From: DSNY01 sp040752195
GTDB lineage: Bacteria > Pseudomonadota > Gammaproteobacteria > Burkholderiales > Burkholderiaceae_F
Direction of reading: 5' to 3'
Length of the DNA: 64,000 nucleotides
Assembly: GCA_040752195.1 (NCBI GenBank)
Contig: JBFMFC010000007.1
Location: forward strand, 1 to 64,000
The stretch's first letter is position 1. Every line of letters begins with the position of its first letter. Positions 52,052 to 61,400 of the stretch are shown here, in pieces. Position numbers and translations under genes: made by a program. The notes under the pieces were generated by a model that ran no database searches, had not been told where the DNA came from, and was given only the letters and a program-made list of their open reading frames with translations.

Positions 52052-53020
52052 TTATCTGCGGAAAGCCGAGATGATGGACTGGCCGTCGGCGCCGGCCTTC
52101 TTCAGCCATTCGTCGAGCATCGTTTCGCCGATCTTGGTCAGCTCGGCCCGGAACTTCGGGTTCGGCTCGTAAACGGTCATCTTGTTGGCGCGCAGCGTGG
52201 CGAGCGTCTCGCTCGTGTATTCGCGCATGCGCTTCCAACCGCGGTCTTCGGCGTCGCGCGCGGCTTTGAGGACCGCGTCCTGCGTCGCCTTGTCGAGCTT
52301 GTCGAACTCTTTCTGATTGACGATCACCATGTTCTTCGGCAGCCAGGCATCGACGGTCGCGAAGTGCGTCAGGTTCTCCCAGACCTTCGAGTCCACACCG
52401 GTCGCGCCCGACGACATGAACGAATCGACCACGCCGGTGGCGAGCGCCTGTGACAGCTCCGCGGCCTGGATCGTCAGCGGCTGCGCGCCGACGAGCTGCG
52501 CGATTCGCGTCGTCGCCGGGTTGTAGGCGCGCCACTTCAGCCCCTTCATGTCGGCGACCGAGTTGAGCATCTTCTTCGTGTAGATGCCCTGCGGCGGCCA
52601 CGCCACGGCATAAAGCAGTTTGATGCCCTGCGCGGCCAGAATCCTCTCGACCACCGGTCTCTGCGCCTGCCACAACTTGTACGACGCGTCGAAGCTGGTC
52701 GCCACGAACGGCACCGAGTCCACGCCAAACACCGGATTCTCGTTCTCCAGCAGGCTCATCAGCACTTCGCCGATCTGCGCCTGGCCCGTCTGCACCGCGC
52801 GCTTGATCTCGGGCGCCTTGAACAGCGCGCCGTTCGGATGCACGGTAATCGTGAGCTTGCCGCCGGTCGCCTTGGCAACGTCGGCGGCGAACTGGTTCAG
52901 GTTCTGGGTATGCGGGTTGCCGGCGGGATAGCCGGCAGGCAGGTCCCATTTCGTCTGGGCGGACACGGCGACGACGGCGCCGGCCAACGCCAGTGCAACC
53001 AGCGTGCGAACTGTTCTCAT
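52052..53020 (-). CDS. dctP: TRAP transporter substrate-binding protein DctP (set 1)
   Basis: A 322-residue periplasmic binding protein with a Sec signal peptide (about 1-21, ending Val-Ser-Ala). Mature features are NQFAADVAKATGGKLTITVHPNGALFK, IKRAVQTGQAQIGEVLMS, and MKGLKWRAYNPATTRIAQLVGAQP. The Arg in this last segment corresponds to the residue that binds a substrate carboxylate in most DctP proteins. A carboxylic acid ligand is therefore likely. AAGGAGA precedes the ATG. It is the first gene of the minus-strand set and is divergent from lysR. Confidence 0.93.
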   Translation of the reverse strand: MRTVRTLVALALAGAVVAVSAQTKWDLPAGYPAGNPHTQNLNQFAADVAKATGGKLTITVHPNGALFKAPEIKRAVQTGQAQIGEVLMSLLENENPVFGVDSVPFVATSFDASYKLWQAQRPVVERILAAQGIKLLYAVAWPPQGIYTKKMLNSVADMKGLKWRAYNPATTRIAQLVGAQPLTIQAAELSQALATGVVDSFMSSGATGVDSKVWENLTHFATVDAWLPKNMVIVNQKEFDKLDKATQDAVLKAARDAEDRGWKRMREYTSETLATLRANKMTVYEPNPKFRAELTKIGETMLDEWLKKAGADGQSIISAFRR

Positions 53021-53190
53021 GGAGTCTCCTTACGCTCTGTCCGGATGAAGCAGGCGGACTGTACCGCGAGCGCCTCGCCGATGAAGCGGTTTGGGCGCCC
53101 GGTCGCCTCGTCACCGTAGCATTCGCGCAAAGGAGGATACTTGCCGTCGCACCGCGCGCGACCGCGGGCGGGTCCAGTTGAGGGGACTTG
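53021..53190. promoter_or_regulatory. Divergent control region between dctP and lysR
   Basis: A 170-base gap without an open frame, lying between the two transcription directions of the island. It is the natural place for LysR binding and for both promoters. I see no strong hexamer pair; TACAGT on the minus strand near 53060 is only a weak -10. No clear T-N11-A dyad stands out by eye. Confidence 0.4.
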
Positions 53191-54153
53191 ATGAACCTGC
53201 GCTTCCTGGAGGCCTTCGTTTGGGTCGCACGATTGTCGAGCTTCAAAGCAGCGGCGGACAAACTGTGCACGACTCAGGCTGGGATCTCCAGCCGCATCGC
53301 TACGCTGGAGGAGCAGCTCGGGGTGCGCCTGTTCGAACGTGACCGCCGCTCGGTCACGCTGACATTCCACGGCACCGAGTTGTTGCCGATCGCGGAGAAC
53401 ATGCTCGACCTGCAGTCACGCATGCGCGCCGCCGTTGGGGCGCCGACCGCGGCCGCTGGAACGCTGCGCATCGGCGTGATGGAAACGGTCGTGCACACGT
53501 GGCTGCCGGCGCTGCTGTCGCGCTTCTCGCGCCGGCATCCGAAGATCACGATCGAACTGCAGTCGGACACTTCGCCGCGGCTGCGCGATGAGCTTCTGCG
53601 CGGGCGGCTGGACGTCGCGTTCCAGACCGAGGCGATCACCGAGGGTTTCATCGAGAACCGCGACATCGCGCTGCTGGCGATGCGCTGGGTCGCGGCGCCG
53701 TCGCTCCCGCTTGCGCCGGGGACGCTGCGCTTCGCCGACATCGCCGAGCAGCCGATCATCAGCTTCCAGCGCGAGTCGATCGTGTATCGAAGCGTGCTCC
53801 AACTGGCCGGCGACAGCGACACACGGGCGCCATTGCGGGTGAGTTTCTTTTCGTCGCTGGCGGCGATGATCGAGCTGGCGAAGACCGGATTCGGCGTGGC
53901 TCCGCTGCCGGTAGCCGTCGTGCAGCGCGAGGTCGATCGCGGAGAGCTGGTTCTGCTTGACGTCGATCCGCCGCTGCCGCCGCTTCCGGTGTACGCGAGC
54001 CAGCGCGCCGAACCGGCCCTGCCGGTGGTCGACGAGCTGATCATGCTCGCCGAGGAGGTCTGCGCGGAGTTCCTCGCGGCCGGCCGTGCCGACGTCGCGC
54101 ACGCAGCCGCGACCGTACAGCGGCGCTTATCAGCGGTCAAAAGAAAAACTTGA
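53191..54153 (+). CDS. LysR-family transcriptional regulator
   Basis: A 320-residue regulator. The winged-helix domain occupies about 1-60 (LRFLEAFVWVARLSSFKAAADKL, TQAGISSRIATLEEQLGVRLFERDRRSVTLT), followed by a two-lobed effector domain (GTLRIGVMETVVHTWLPALLSRF, GRLDVAFQTEAI). The ATG at 53191 has GAGGGG upstream. Position between two divergent transporter operons suggests it senses their substrate or a breakdown product and activates one or both. The effector is unknown. Confidence 0.93.
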   Translation: MNLRFLEAFVWVARLSSFKAAADKLCTTQAGISSRIATLEEQLGVRLFERDRRSVTLTFHGTELLPIAENMLDLQSRMRAAVGAPTAAAGTLRIGVMETVVHTWLPALLSRFSRRHPKITIELQSDTSPRLRDELLRGRLDVAFQTEAITEGFIENRDIALLAMRWVAAPSLPLAPGTLRFADIAEQPIISFQRESIVYRSVLQLAGDSDTRAPLRVSFFSSLAAMIELAKTGFGVAPLPVAVVQREVDRGELVLLDVDPPLPPLPVYASQRAEPALPVVDELIMLAEEVCAEFLAAGRADVAHAAATVQRRLSAVKRKT

Positions 54154-54215
54154 TTGACGCCGACAAGCCGCGTGTCGCACAGTCCCGCGCACTCGAACCG
54201 CCGGGTATCCGTCGA

Positions 54216-55013
54216 ATGAACGGGATGTCAGCAGAGCTCTCCACCGGGGTTGCTGTGCGGCGCGCCGTGCGCAGCGGACGCCACGTGCACCACACGGTCG
54301 GCGTCGCCCCGCCCTACGTCCAGGGCAACGTCGTGATCCTGCCGCGCGCGCTTGCGTATGACTTCCTCTTGTACTGCCAGCGCAACCCGAAGCCCTGTCC
54401 ATTGCTGGCCGTGGGCGATGCCGGCGATCCGCGCCTGCCCGGTCTGGGCGTCGACCTCGACATCCGTACCGACGTGCCGCGCTACCGCGTATGGCGCGAC
54501 GGCGAGTTGGTCGGCGAACCGACCGATATTCGCGAACTGTGGCGCGACGACTTGGTCGCGTTCGTGCTCGGGTGCAGCTTCTCGTTCGAACACGCATTGG
54601 TCAGCGCGGGCGTGCCGCTGAGGCACGTCGACAGAGGCGACAACGTCGCGATGTTCCGAACCAACATCCCGACCGTTCCGGCCGGGCCGTTTCGCGGGCC
54701 GCTTGTCGTTTCGATGCGGCCTTTCCCGCCCGCTGACGCGATTCGCGCGGTGCAGATCACGTCGCGTTTTCCGAACGTGCACGGCGCCCCGGTGCACCTC
54801 GGCGATCCGCAGGCAATCGGCATCGGGGATCTCGGGCAGCCTGACTACGGCGATCCGACCGACGTACTGCCGGGAGAAGTCCCCGTGTTCTGGGCCTGCG
54901 GCGTGACGCCGCAAGCCGCGCTGATGGCGGCGCGGCCGCCGTTGTGCATTACGCATGCCCCGGGCTGCATGCTCGTGACGGATCTCCTGAACGAGCAGCT
55001 TGCGGCTGCGTAG
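54216..55013 (+). CDS. DUF1445 protein (putative hydro-lyase, D-glutamate cyclase family)
   Basis: A 265-residue protein of the YcsI/DUF1445 family. Characteristic features are GVAPPYVQGNVVILPRALAYDFLLYCQRNPKPCPLL (about 30-65), DLDIRTDVPRYRVW, FVLGCSFSFEHAL, RTNIPTVPAGPF, VSMRPFP, and FWACGVTPQAALMAARPPLCITHAPGCM near the C-terminus. Mammalian DGLUCY, which turns D-glutamate into 5-oxo-D-proline, contains this domain, and public databases group the bacterial proteins with it. Most bacterial members have no proven activity. It is 62 bases after lysR and 56 before a TRAP binding protein. The ATG at 54216 was chosen because homology starts there. Confidence 0.87.
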   Translation: MNGMSAELSTGVAVRRAVRSGRHVHHTVGVAPPYVQGNVVILPRALAYDFLLYCQRNPKPCPLLAVGDAGDPRLPGLGVDLDIRTDVPRYRVWRDGELVGEPTDIRELWRDDLVAFVLGCSFSFEHALVSAGVPLRHVDRGDNVAMFRTNIPTVPAGPFRGPLVVSMRPFPPADAIRAVQITSRFPNVHGAPVHLGDPQAIGIGDLGQPDYGDPTDVLPGEVPVFWACGVTPQAALMAARPPLCITHAPGCMLVTDLLNEQLAAA

Positions 55014-55069
55014 CTCGCATCGTCCCGGCGCAGCAGCGCCGTCCCTGCAGACCTGAAAGGAGAGTCAGA

Positions 55070-56119
55070 ATGAAGCGCATTGTTCACACCGCGGTCGCCT
55101 TCTGCGCCGCGCTGGTCACGGCCAGCGCCGTCGCGCAAGTCCTGCCGAAGACTCACTTGCGCGTGGTCGGATCGATCTCGAACCTGCCGCAGTACAAGGA
55201 CTTCGAGGTGCCGTTCTGGACCAAACACCTGCCGGAGCGCTCGGGCGGCGCGATCACGACCGAGATCAAGGGTTTCAATGAAATGGGGTTGAAGGGGCCC
55301 GAGGTTCTGCGCTTGATGGGGCAGGGCGTGGTCGAGATCGGCGCCACGGTCATCTCGTATCTCGCGGCGGACGATCCTGCCAACGAGATGGTCGACCTGG
55401 CGGGCTTGCTGCCGGACGTTGCCACCGCGCGCCGGGCCACCGAAGCGACCAAACCCGTCTACGCAAAGCTGTACCGAGAGAAGTTCAACGTCGAACTGCT
55501 CGGATTCGGCACGTACCCCGCGCAGGTCCTGTTCTGCAGCGGCGAGATCAGAGGTCTGACGGATATCAAGGGCAAGAAGGTCCGCGTGGCCGGGCGCTCC
55601 CTGTCCGAGCTCGTCGAAGCGCTGGGCGGCACGCCGGTGACGATGTCCTTCGGCGAGGTCGTTCCCGCGCTGCAGAACCGGACCGTCGACTGCGCGATCA
55701 CCGGATCGCTGTCGGGCAACCTGGCCAAGTGGCATGAAGTCACGACGCACCTGCTCGCGCTGCCGCTGTCGTGGAACCAGATCGTCTATGCGATCAATGG
55801 CAAGACATGGCAGGGATACAAACCAGAGTTGCGCGCTTTCCTGAGCAAGGAGATCCAGCAGCTCGAGAAGGACGTGTGGGATGCGGCCGACACCTTCACC
55901 GTCCAGGGCTACGAGTGCAACGCCGGCACGGAAAAATGCACGATGGGGCAGAAAGGCAAGATGCGCATCGTGCAGCCGAGCGCAGCAGACAGGGAGCTGC
56001 TGCGCAAGGTGATCAACGAAGTCACGCTGCCGAAGTGGGCCGCGCGCTGCTCGCCGCAGTGTGTCGCCGACTTCAATGCGACCGTCGGCAAGGTCGCCGG
56101 CGTCAGCGCGAAGAAGTAG
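55070..56119 (+). CDS. dctP: TRAP transporter substrate-binding protein DctP (set 2)
   Basis: A 349-residue periplasmic protein with a signal peptide (about 1-22, ending Ala-Val-Ala). Ligand-site features are IKGKKVRVAGRSLSELVEALGGTPVTMSFGEVVPALQNRTVDCAITGS, with the conserved Arg of the family. Six cysteines in the mature part are unusual; four cluster in the last 110 residues (GYECNAGTEKC, RCSPQC) and may form disulfides. It shares little with the set 1 DctP, so the two transporters probably take different ligands. AAAGGAGA precedes the ATG. Confidence 0.92.
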   Translation: MKRIVHTAVAFCAALVTASAVAQVLPKTHLRVVGSISNLPQYKDFEVPFWTKHLPERSGGAITTEIKGFNEMGLKGPEVLRLMGQGVVEIGATVISYLAADDPANEMVDLAGLLPDVATARRATEATKPVYAKLYREKFNVELLGFGTYPAQVLFCSGEIRGLTDIKGKKVRVAGRSLSELVEALGGTPVTMSFGEVVPALQNRTVDCAITGSLSGNLAKWHEVTTHLLALPLSWNQIVYAINGKTWQGYKPELRAFLSKEIQQLEKDVWDAADTFTVQGYECNAGTEKCTMGQKGKMRIVQPSAADRELLRKVINEVTLPKWAARCSPQCVADFNATVGKVAGVSAKK

Positions 56120-56140
56120 GCGCGGAGCGCCGCGGGACAA

Positions 56141-56764
56141 ATGCCGGCGACGATGCGCACGCAGCTCGCCCTGGCGCTGCGGGCGGCGGAGCGCGGATCG
56201 GCGCTCGCCGCACTGGCCGGTGGGTGGCTGATCCTGGCAGCCGCGGCGCTGGTCGCCGTCGATGTCGCGCTGCGAAAGCTGGCGACGACGACGGTGGGCG
56301 GCGCCGACGAGCTGTCGGGCTATGCACTTGCCATCGGCTCGACCTGGTCATTCGCGTTCGTGATGTTGAACCGCGGCAACGTGCGCATCGATGCGCTGTA
56401 CCAGTACCTGCCGCGGCGCGTCGCGGCCGTCTGCGACCTGCTCGCCGTGCTGGCGCTGCTTGCGTTCGCGAGCCTCGTCGCCTGGCACGGTTGGGGCGTG
56501 GTGAGCTACGCGTGGACGATCGGCTCGCGGTCGAACACGTCGCTGGCCGTGCCGCTGGCGGTGCCGCTGGCGCTGTGGTGGACGGGATACGCGTGGTTCG
56601 TGGCATGCGGGATCCTGCTGCTCGTGCGTTCGGTCATGGCGCTGGCCGCCGGCGATCTGGCTGCCGTCAACCGGTTGATCGGCGCGCGCTCGGCCCAGGA
56701 GGAGGCCGCCGACGAACTACAGGTCGCCACCGAAAGCCTCGGTTCGCGCGCATCGGCATCATGA
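56141..56764 (+). CDS. dctQ: TRAP transporter small permease DctQ (set 2)
   Basis: A 207-residue membrane protein with four helices. GGADELSGYALAIGSTWSFAFVMLNRGNVRIDALYQYLP is the family core. It carries a C-terminal extension of about 45 residues, rich in Ala and Glu, beyond the last helix. A short direct repeat (Leu-Ala-Val-Pro twice) lies before the fourth helix. Its stop overlaps the dctM start (ATGA at 56761-56764). Confidence 0.9.
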   Translation: MPATMRTQLALALRAAERGSALAALAGGWLILAAAALVAVDVALRKLATTTVGGADELSGYALAIGSTWSFAFVMLNRGNVRIDALYQYLPRRVAAVCDLLAVLALLAFASLVAWHGWGVVSYAWTIGSRSNTSLAVPLAVPLALWWTGYAWFVACGILLLVRSVMALAAGDLAAVNRLIGARSAQEEAADELQVATESLGSRASAS

Positions 56765-58047
56765 TCCCGACCGCGCTGATCACGCTGCTCGTGCTGATGG
56801 CGCTGGCCATTCCGGTGGCTGCATCGCTCGGCGTGCTGGGCATAGTGCTGGCGCAGCTCTTCGCGTTCCTGCCGGTTTCGAAGGCGGCCGGCGAAATCGC
56901 GTGGAGCTCGAGCAACGAGTTCCTGCTGGTCGCGTTGCCGATGTTCATCCTGCTCGGCGAGCTGCTGCTGCGCTCTGGGCTCGCCGAGCGAATGTACGGC
57001 GCGCTGGCGAAATGGCTTTCGTGGCTGCCGGGCGGGCTGATGCACTCGAACATCGCCGCGTGCGCGCTGTTCGCCGCCACCTCGGGCTCCAGCGTAGCCA
57101 CCGCCGCCACGGTCGGAACCGTCGCGCTGCCGCAGGCGCGGCGCTACGGCTACAACGAACGGCTGTTCCTCGGCACGCTGGCGGCCGGCGGCACGCTCGG
57201 CATCCTGATCCCACCGTCGATCAACATGATCATCTACGCGGTGCTGACCAACACCTCGGTGCCGAAGCTGTATCTGGCCGGCATCGTCCCCGGCGTCCTG
57301 CTCGCGCTGGGTTTCATGCTGGTCGTTCTGATCGCTTGCGCTTTGCGACCCGCTTGGGGTGGACAGCGGATCGCGGCACCGCTCGCGGAGTGCATCGCGG
57401 GCCTGGTGCACCTGTTGCCTCCGCTCGGCCTGTTCCTCGTCGTCGTCGGTTCGATCTATGCCGGCATTGCCACGCCGACCGAGGCGGCTGCGCTTGGCGT
57501 GATGGCTGGTCTGGGGCTGGCCTGGTGGAACAAGGCGCTGAACTGGCGCATGCTGCGCGCGGCGCTGCTCGGAACGATGCGATCCACCGGAATGATCATG
57601 CTGATCATCGTCGCAGCGTACTTCCTGAACTTCGTGATGTCATCGATCGGATTGACGACTGCGCTCACCGACACGGTGCAGAGGCTTGGCCTGTCGAAGT
57701 GGGAAATGCTGATCGCCGTCATCGTGTTCTACGTCGTGCTGGGTTGCTTCATGGAGACGCTGTCGCTGATGATCACGACGATCCCCGTGATCGCGCCGGT
57801 CATGGCCGCGCTCGGTTTCGACATGATCTGGTTCGGCGTCGTGATCATCGTGCTCGTCGAAACGGCGCTGATCACACCCCCGGTCGGCCTCAATCTCTTC
57901 GTTGTGCACAACCTGCGGCCGAGCGGCTCGATGAACGACGTGATCCTTGGCGCGGTGCCGTTCGTTGTCGCATTGTTTGCGCTGCTTGCGGCGCTCGCCT
58001 TCTTTCCTGGATTGGCGCTGTGGCTTCCTTCGGTGATCTCCCAATGA
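56761..58047 (+). CDS. dctM: TRAP transporter large permease DctM (set 2)
   Basis: A 428-residue sodium-driven permease. LPMFILLGELLLRSGLAERMYGAL, FAATSGSSVATAATVGTVALPQA, GTLGILIPPSINMIIYAVL, TPTEAAALGV and LITPPVGLNLFVVHNL are DctM signatures. Translation is coupled to dctQ before it and to the DUF2848 gene after it (ATGA at 58044-58047). This ties the DUF2848 protein to the transporter. Confidence 0.95.
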   Translation: MIPTALITLLVLMALAIPVAASLGVLGIVLAQLFAFLPVSKAAGEIAWSSSNEFLLVALPMFILLGELLLRSGLAERMYGALAKWLSWLPGGLMHSNIAACALFAATSGSSVATAATVGTVALPQARRYGYNERLFLGTLAAGGTLGILIPPSINMIIYAVLTNTSVPKLYLAGIVPGVLLALGFMLVVLIACALRPAWGGQRIAAPLAECIAGLVHLLPPLGLFLVVVGSIYAGIATPTEAAALGVMAGLGLAWWNKALNWRMLRAALLGTMRSTGMIMLIIVAAYFLNFVMSSIGLTTALTDTVQRLGLSKWEMLIAVIVFYVVLGCFMETLSLMITTIPVIAPVMAALGFDMIWFGVVIIVLVETALITPPVGLNLFVVHNLRPSGSMNDVILGAVPFVVALFALLAALAFFPGLALWLPSVISQ

Positions 58048-58372
58048 CTTCTCTCGTTTTTGACGTTTCAGGGGCACAAACGCTCGCGGTACAGGTGCGC
58101 GAACTGGTGATTGCCGGCTGGACCGGCCGCGACGCCGCTGCGATAGAGCATCACATCGAGGAGCTGGCGGCGCTGGGCATACCGCGGCCCTCTCAGGTTC
58201 CGCTGTACTACCGCGTCAGCAGCACATTGCTGACACAGGGCGACTCGATTGAAGTGCTCGGCGAAACCAGCTCGGGCGAAGCCGAGCCGGTGCTGATTCG
58301 CGCGAACGGACACTGGTGGCTCAGCGTCGGCTCCGATCACACCGACCGTAAGGTCGAGGCGTACTCGGTCGC
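58044..58372 (+). CDS. DUF2848 family protein, cut by the assembly gap (partial)
   Basis: The first 109 residues of a DUF2848 protein: VRELVIAGWTGRDAAAIEHHIEELAALGIPRPSQVPLYYRVSSTLLT, then SIEVLGETSSGEAEPVLI and SVGSDHTDRKVEAYSV. Gly-Ser-Asp-His-Thr-Asp-Arg is a family hallmark and looks like a metal or active site. Family members, as I recall, are about 220-240 residues, so roughly half is missing in the run of N. No function is known to me. Overlap with the dctM stop links it to uptake of the island's substrate. Confidence 0.82.
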
Positions 58373-58472
58373 NNNNNNNNNNNNNNNNNNNNNNNNNNNN
58401 NNNNNNNNNNNNNNNNNNNNNNNNNNNNNNNNNNNNNNNNNNNNNNNNNNNNNNNNNNNNNNNNNNNNNNNN
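58373..58472. other. Assembly gap (100 N)
   Basis: Exactly 100 N, the usual placeholder for a gap of unknown size between joined contigs. The left flank is in the middle of a DUF2848 gene. The right flank is about 130 residues into a 5-oxoprolinase. The true missing sequence is therefore probably several hundred bases longer than 100. Confidence 0.98.
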
Positions 58473-61400
58473 CGCATCGGCGCGCACGGCGAGGTCGAGC
58501 GGCCGCTCGACGAAGCGCGCGTTCGGGCGGATCTGCAGGCCGCGTACGCCGACGGGCTGCGCGCGTGCGCGATCGTGCTGATGCACGGCTACCGGTACAC
58601 GCAGCACGAGGCGAGGGTCGCCGCGCTCGCGCGGGAAGTGGGTTTTCCGCAGGTGTCGGTGTCGCACCAGGTCAGTCCGCTGATGAAGCTCGTGGCGCGC
58701 GGCGACACGACCGTGGTCGATGCGTACCTGTCGCCGATCCTGCGCCGCTACGTCGAGCAGGTCGCCGCCGAGCTGCCCGGTGTGCGACTGCTCTTCATGC
58801 AGAGCAATGGGGGGCTCACGGACGCGCACCGCTTCCAGGGCAAGGACGCGATCCTGTCCGGCCCGGCGGGCGGAATCGTCGGCATGGTGCGCGCGAGCCT
58901 CGCCGCCGGCTTCGACCGCGTCATCGGCTTCGACATGGGCGGCACGTCGACCGACGTGTCGCACTACGCCGGCGAATACGAACGCGCCTTCGAGACGCTG
59001 GTGGCCGGCGTGCGGATGCGCGCGCCGATGATGAGCATCCACACGGTCGCCGCAGGCGGCGGCTCGATCCTGCATTTCGACGGCGCGCGGCTGCGCGTCG
59101 GCCCCGATTCCGCCGGCGCCAACCCGGGGCCGGCTTGCTATCGGCGCGGCGGGCCGCTGACCGTAACCGACGCGAACGTGATGCTCGGCCGCATCCAGCC
59201 GGCGTACTTTCCGCGGGTGTTCGGGCCGGGCGCCGACCAGCCGCTCGACGCCGACATCGTTCGCGCCAAGTTCACCGCGCTCGCCGCCGAGATCGGGCGC
59301 GCGACCGGGCAGCAGAAGTCGCCGGAGGAGGTCGCCGCCGGTTTCCTCGACATCGCCGTCGGCAACATGGCCGAGGCGATCAAGCGCATTTCGGTGCAGC
59401 GCGGCCATGACGTGACCCGGTACACGCTGACGGTGTTCGGCGGCGCCGGCGGTCAGCATGCATGCAGCGTGGCGGATGCGCTGGCGATGACGTCGATCTT
59501 CGCGCACCCGCTCGCCGGCGTGCTGTCGGCCTACGGCATGGGGCTCGCCGATCAGACCTCGATGCGCGAAGTGGCGGTCGAACTTCGCCTGACACCCGAG
59601 GCGATGCCGCAGGTCGCGCAGCGGCTCGATGCGCTCGCCGCCGAGGCGACGCGTGATCTGATTGACCAAGGCGTTCCGCGCGAACGCGTGCGCGTCGTGC
59701 GGCGCGTGCATCTGCGCTACGAGGGCACGGACTCCGCGCTGATCGTCCTCGACGGCGGCCTCGATGCGCTGCGCGCGCAGTTCGACGCCGCGTACGCGCA
59801 GCGCTACTCGTTCCTGATGCCCGACCGCGCGCTGGTGGTCGAAGCCGTGTCGGTCGAAGCGATCGGCGCCGGCGACACCGCCGAGGAATCGCAGTCCGCG
59901 CCGGCCGCCCGTGCGGGTGCCTTGCAGCCGGCGGCGCGCGTGCAGGCGTACTTCGACGGCCGCTGGCACGACACGCCGCTTTACGTACGCGCGGACACGC
60001 GACCGGGCGATGCGATCGACGGCCCCGCGATCATCGCCGAGGCCAATGCGACGACCGTCGTCGAGCCCGGCTGGCGGGCGCAGGTCACCGAGCGCGATCA
60101 CGTCGTGCTCAGGCGGGTGGCCGCGCGCAAGCAGCGTAAGGCGATCGGCACGCAGGTCGACCCGGTGATGCTCGAGATCTTCAACAACCTGTTCATGTCG
60201 ATCGCCGAGCAGATGGGGCTGCGGCTGCAGAACACGGCGTACTCGGTCAACATCAAGGAACGGCTAGACTTTTCCTGCGCGCTGTTCGACGTCGAGGGCA
60301 ACCTGATCGCCAACGCGCCGCACATGCCGGTTCACCTCGGTTCGATGAGCGAATCGATCAAGACGGTGATGCGGGAGAACGCAGGCCGGATGACGCCCGG
60401 CGATGCGTACGTCGTCAACGATCCATACAACGGCGGCACCCACCTGCCGGACGTCACGGTGATCACGCCGGTGTTCGACCGTGCCGGCCGCGACATCCTG
60501 TTCTACGTCGGTTCGCGCGGACACCACGCCGACATCGGCGGCATCACGCCGGGCTCGATGCCGCCGTTTTCGAGAACGCTCGACGAGGAGGGCGTGCTCT
60601 TCACGAACTTCAAGCTCGTCGAAGGGCAGGGCGCCGATCGCCCGGGCCGGTTGAGAGAGCAGGAGTGCCTGAGTCTGCTGACCGGCGGGCCGTATCCCGC
60701 CCGCAATCCGCAGCAGAACCTCGCGGACCTGAAAGCGCAGATCGCCGCGAACGAAAAGGGACGCGAGGAGCTGCTGCGCATGGTCGACGAGTTCGGGCTG
60801 GACGTGGTCCGGGCCTACATGCGTCACGTGCAGGACAACGCCGAGGAGTCTGTGCGGCGCGTGATCACGGTGCTGCGCGACGGCCGCTTCGAGTATCAGC
60901 TCGACAACGGCGCGGTGATCAAGGTCGCGATCGCCGTCGACCGTGCGAGCCGTTCGGCGACGATCGACTTCACCGGCACGTCGGCGCAGCTTCCGAACAA
61001 CTTCAACGCGCCATCGTCGATCAGCGTCGCCGCGGTGCTGTACGTGTTCCGCACGCTGGTCGACGACGAAATCCCGCTGAATGCAGGGTGCCTGAAGCCG
61101 TTGAAGATCGTCATTCCCGAGGGTTCGATGCTGGCGCCGCGCTACCCGGCGGCGGTCGTCGCCGGCAACGTCGAGACATCGAGCTGCATTACCAATGCGC
61201 TGTATGGCGCGCTCGGCGTGCTGGCTTCCGCGCAGGGGACGATGAACAACTTCACGTTTGGCAACGCGCGCTACCAGTACTACGAGACGATCGCGGGCGG
61301 TTCCGGCGCGGGCATCGTCGATCTGGCGGCCGGCGCCGATTCGAAGGAAGGGTTCGACGGTACCGACGTCGTGCAGACGCACATGACCAACTCGCGGCTG

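Noticed and set aside
58068..60101. 677-residue minus-strand frame through the N gap
   Set aside because: Antisense to DUF2848 and oxoprolinase; exists only because N contains no stop codon.
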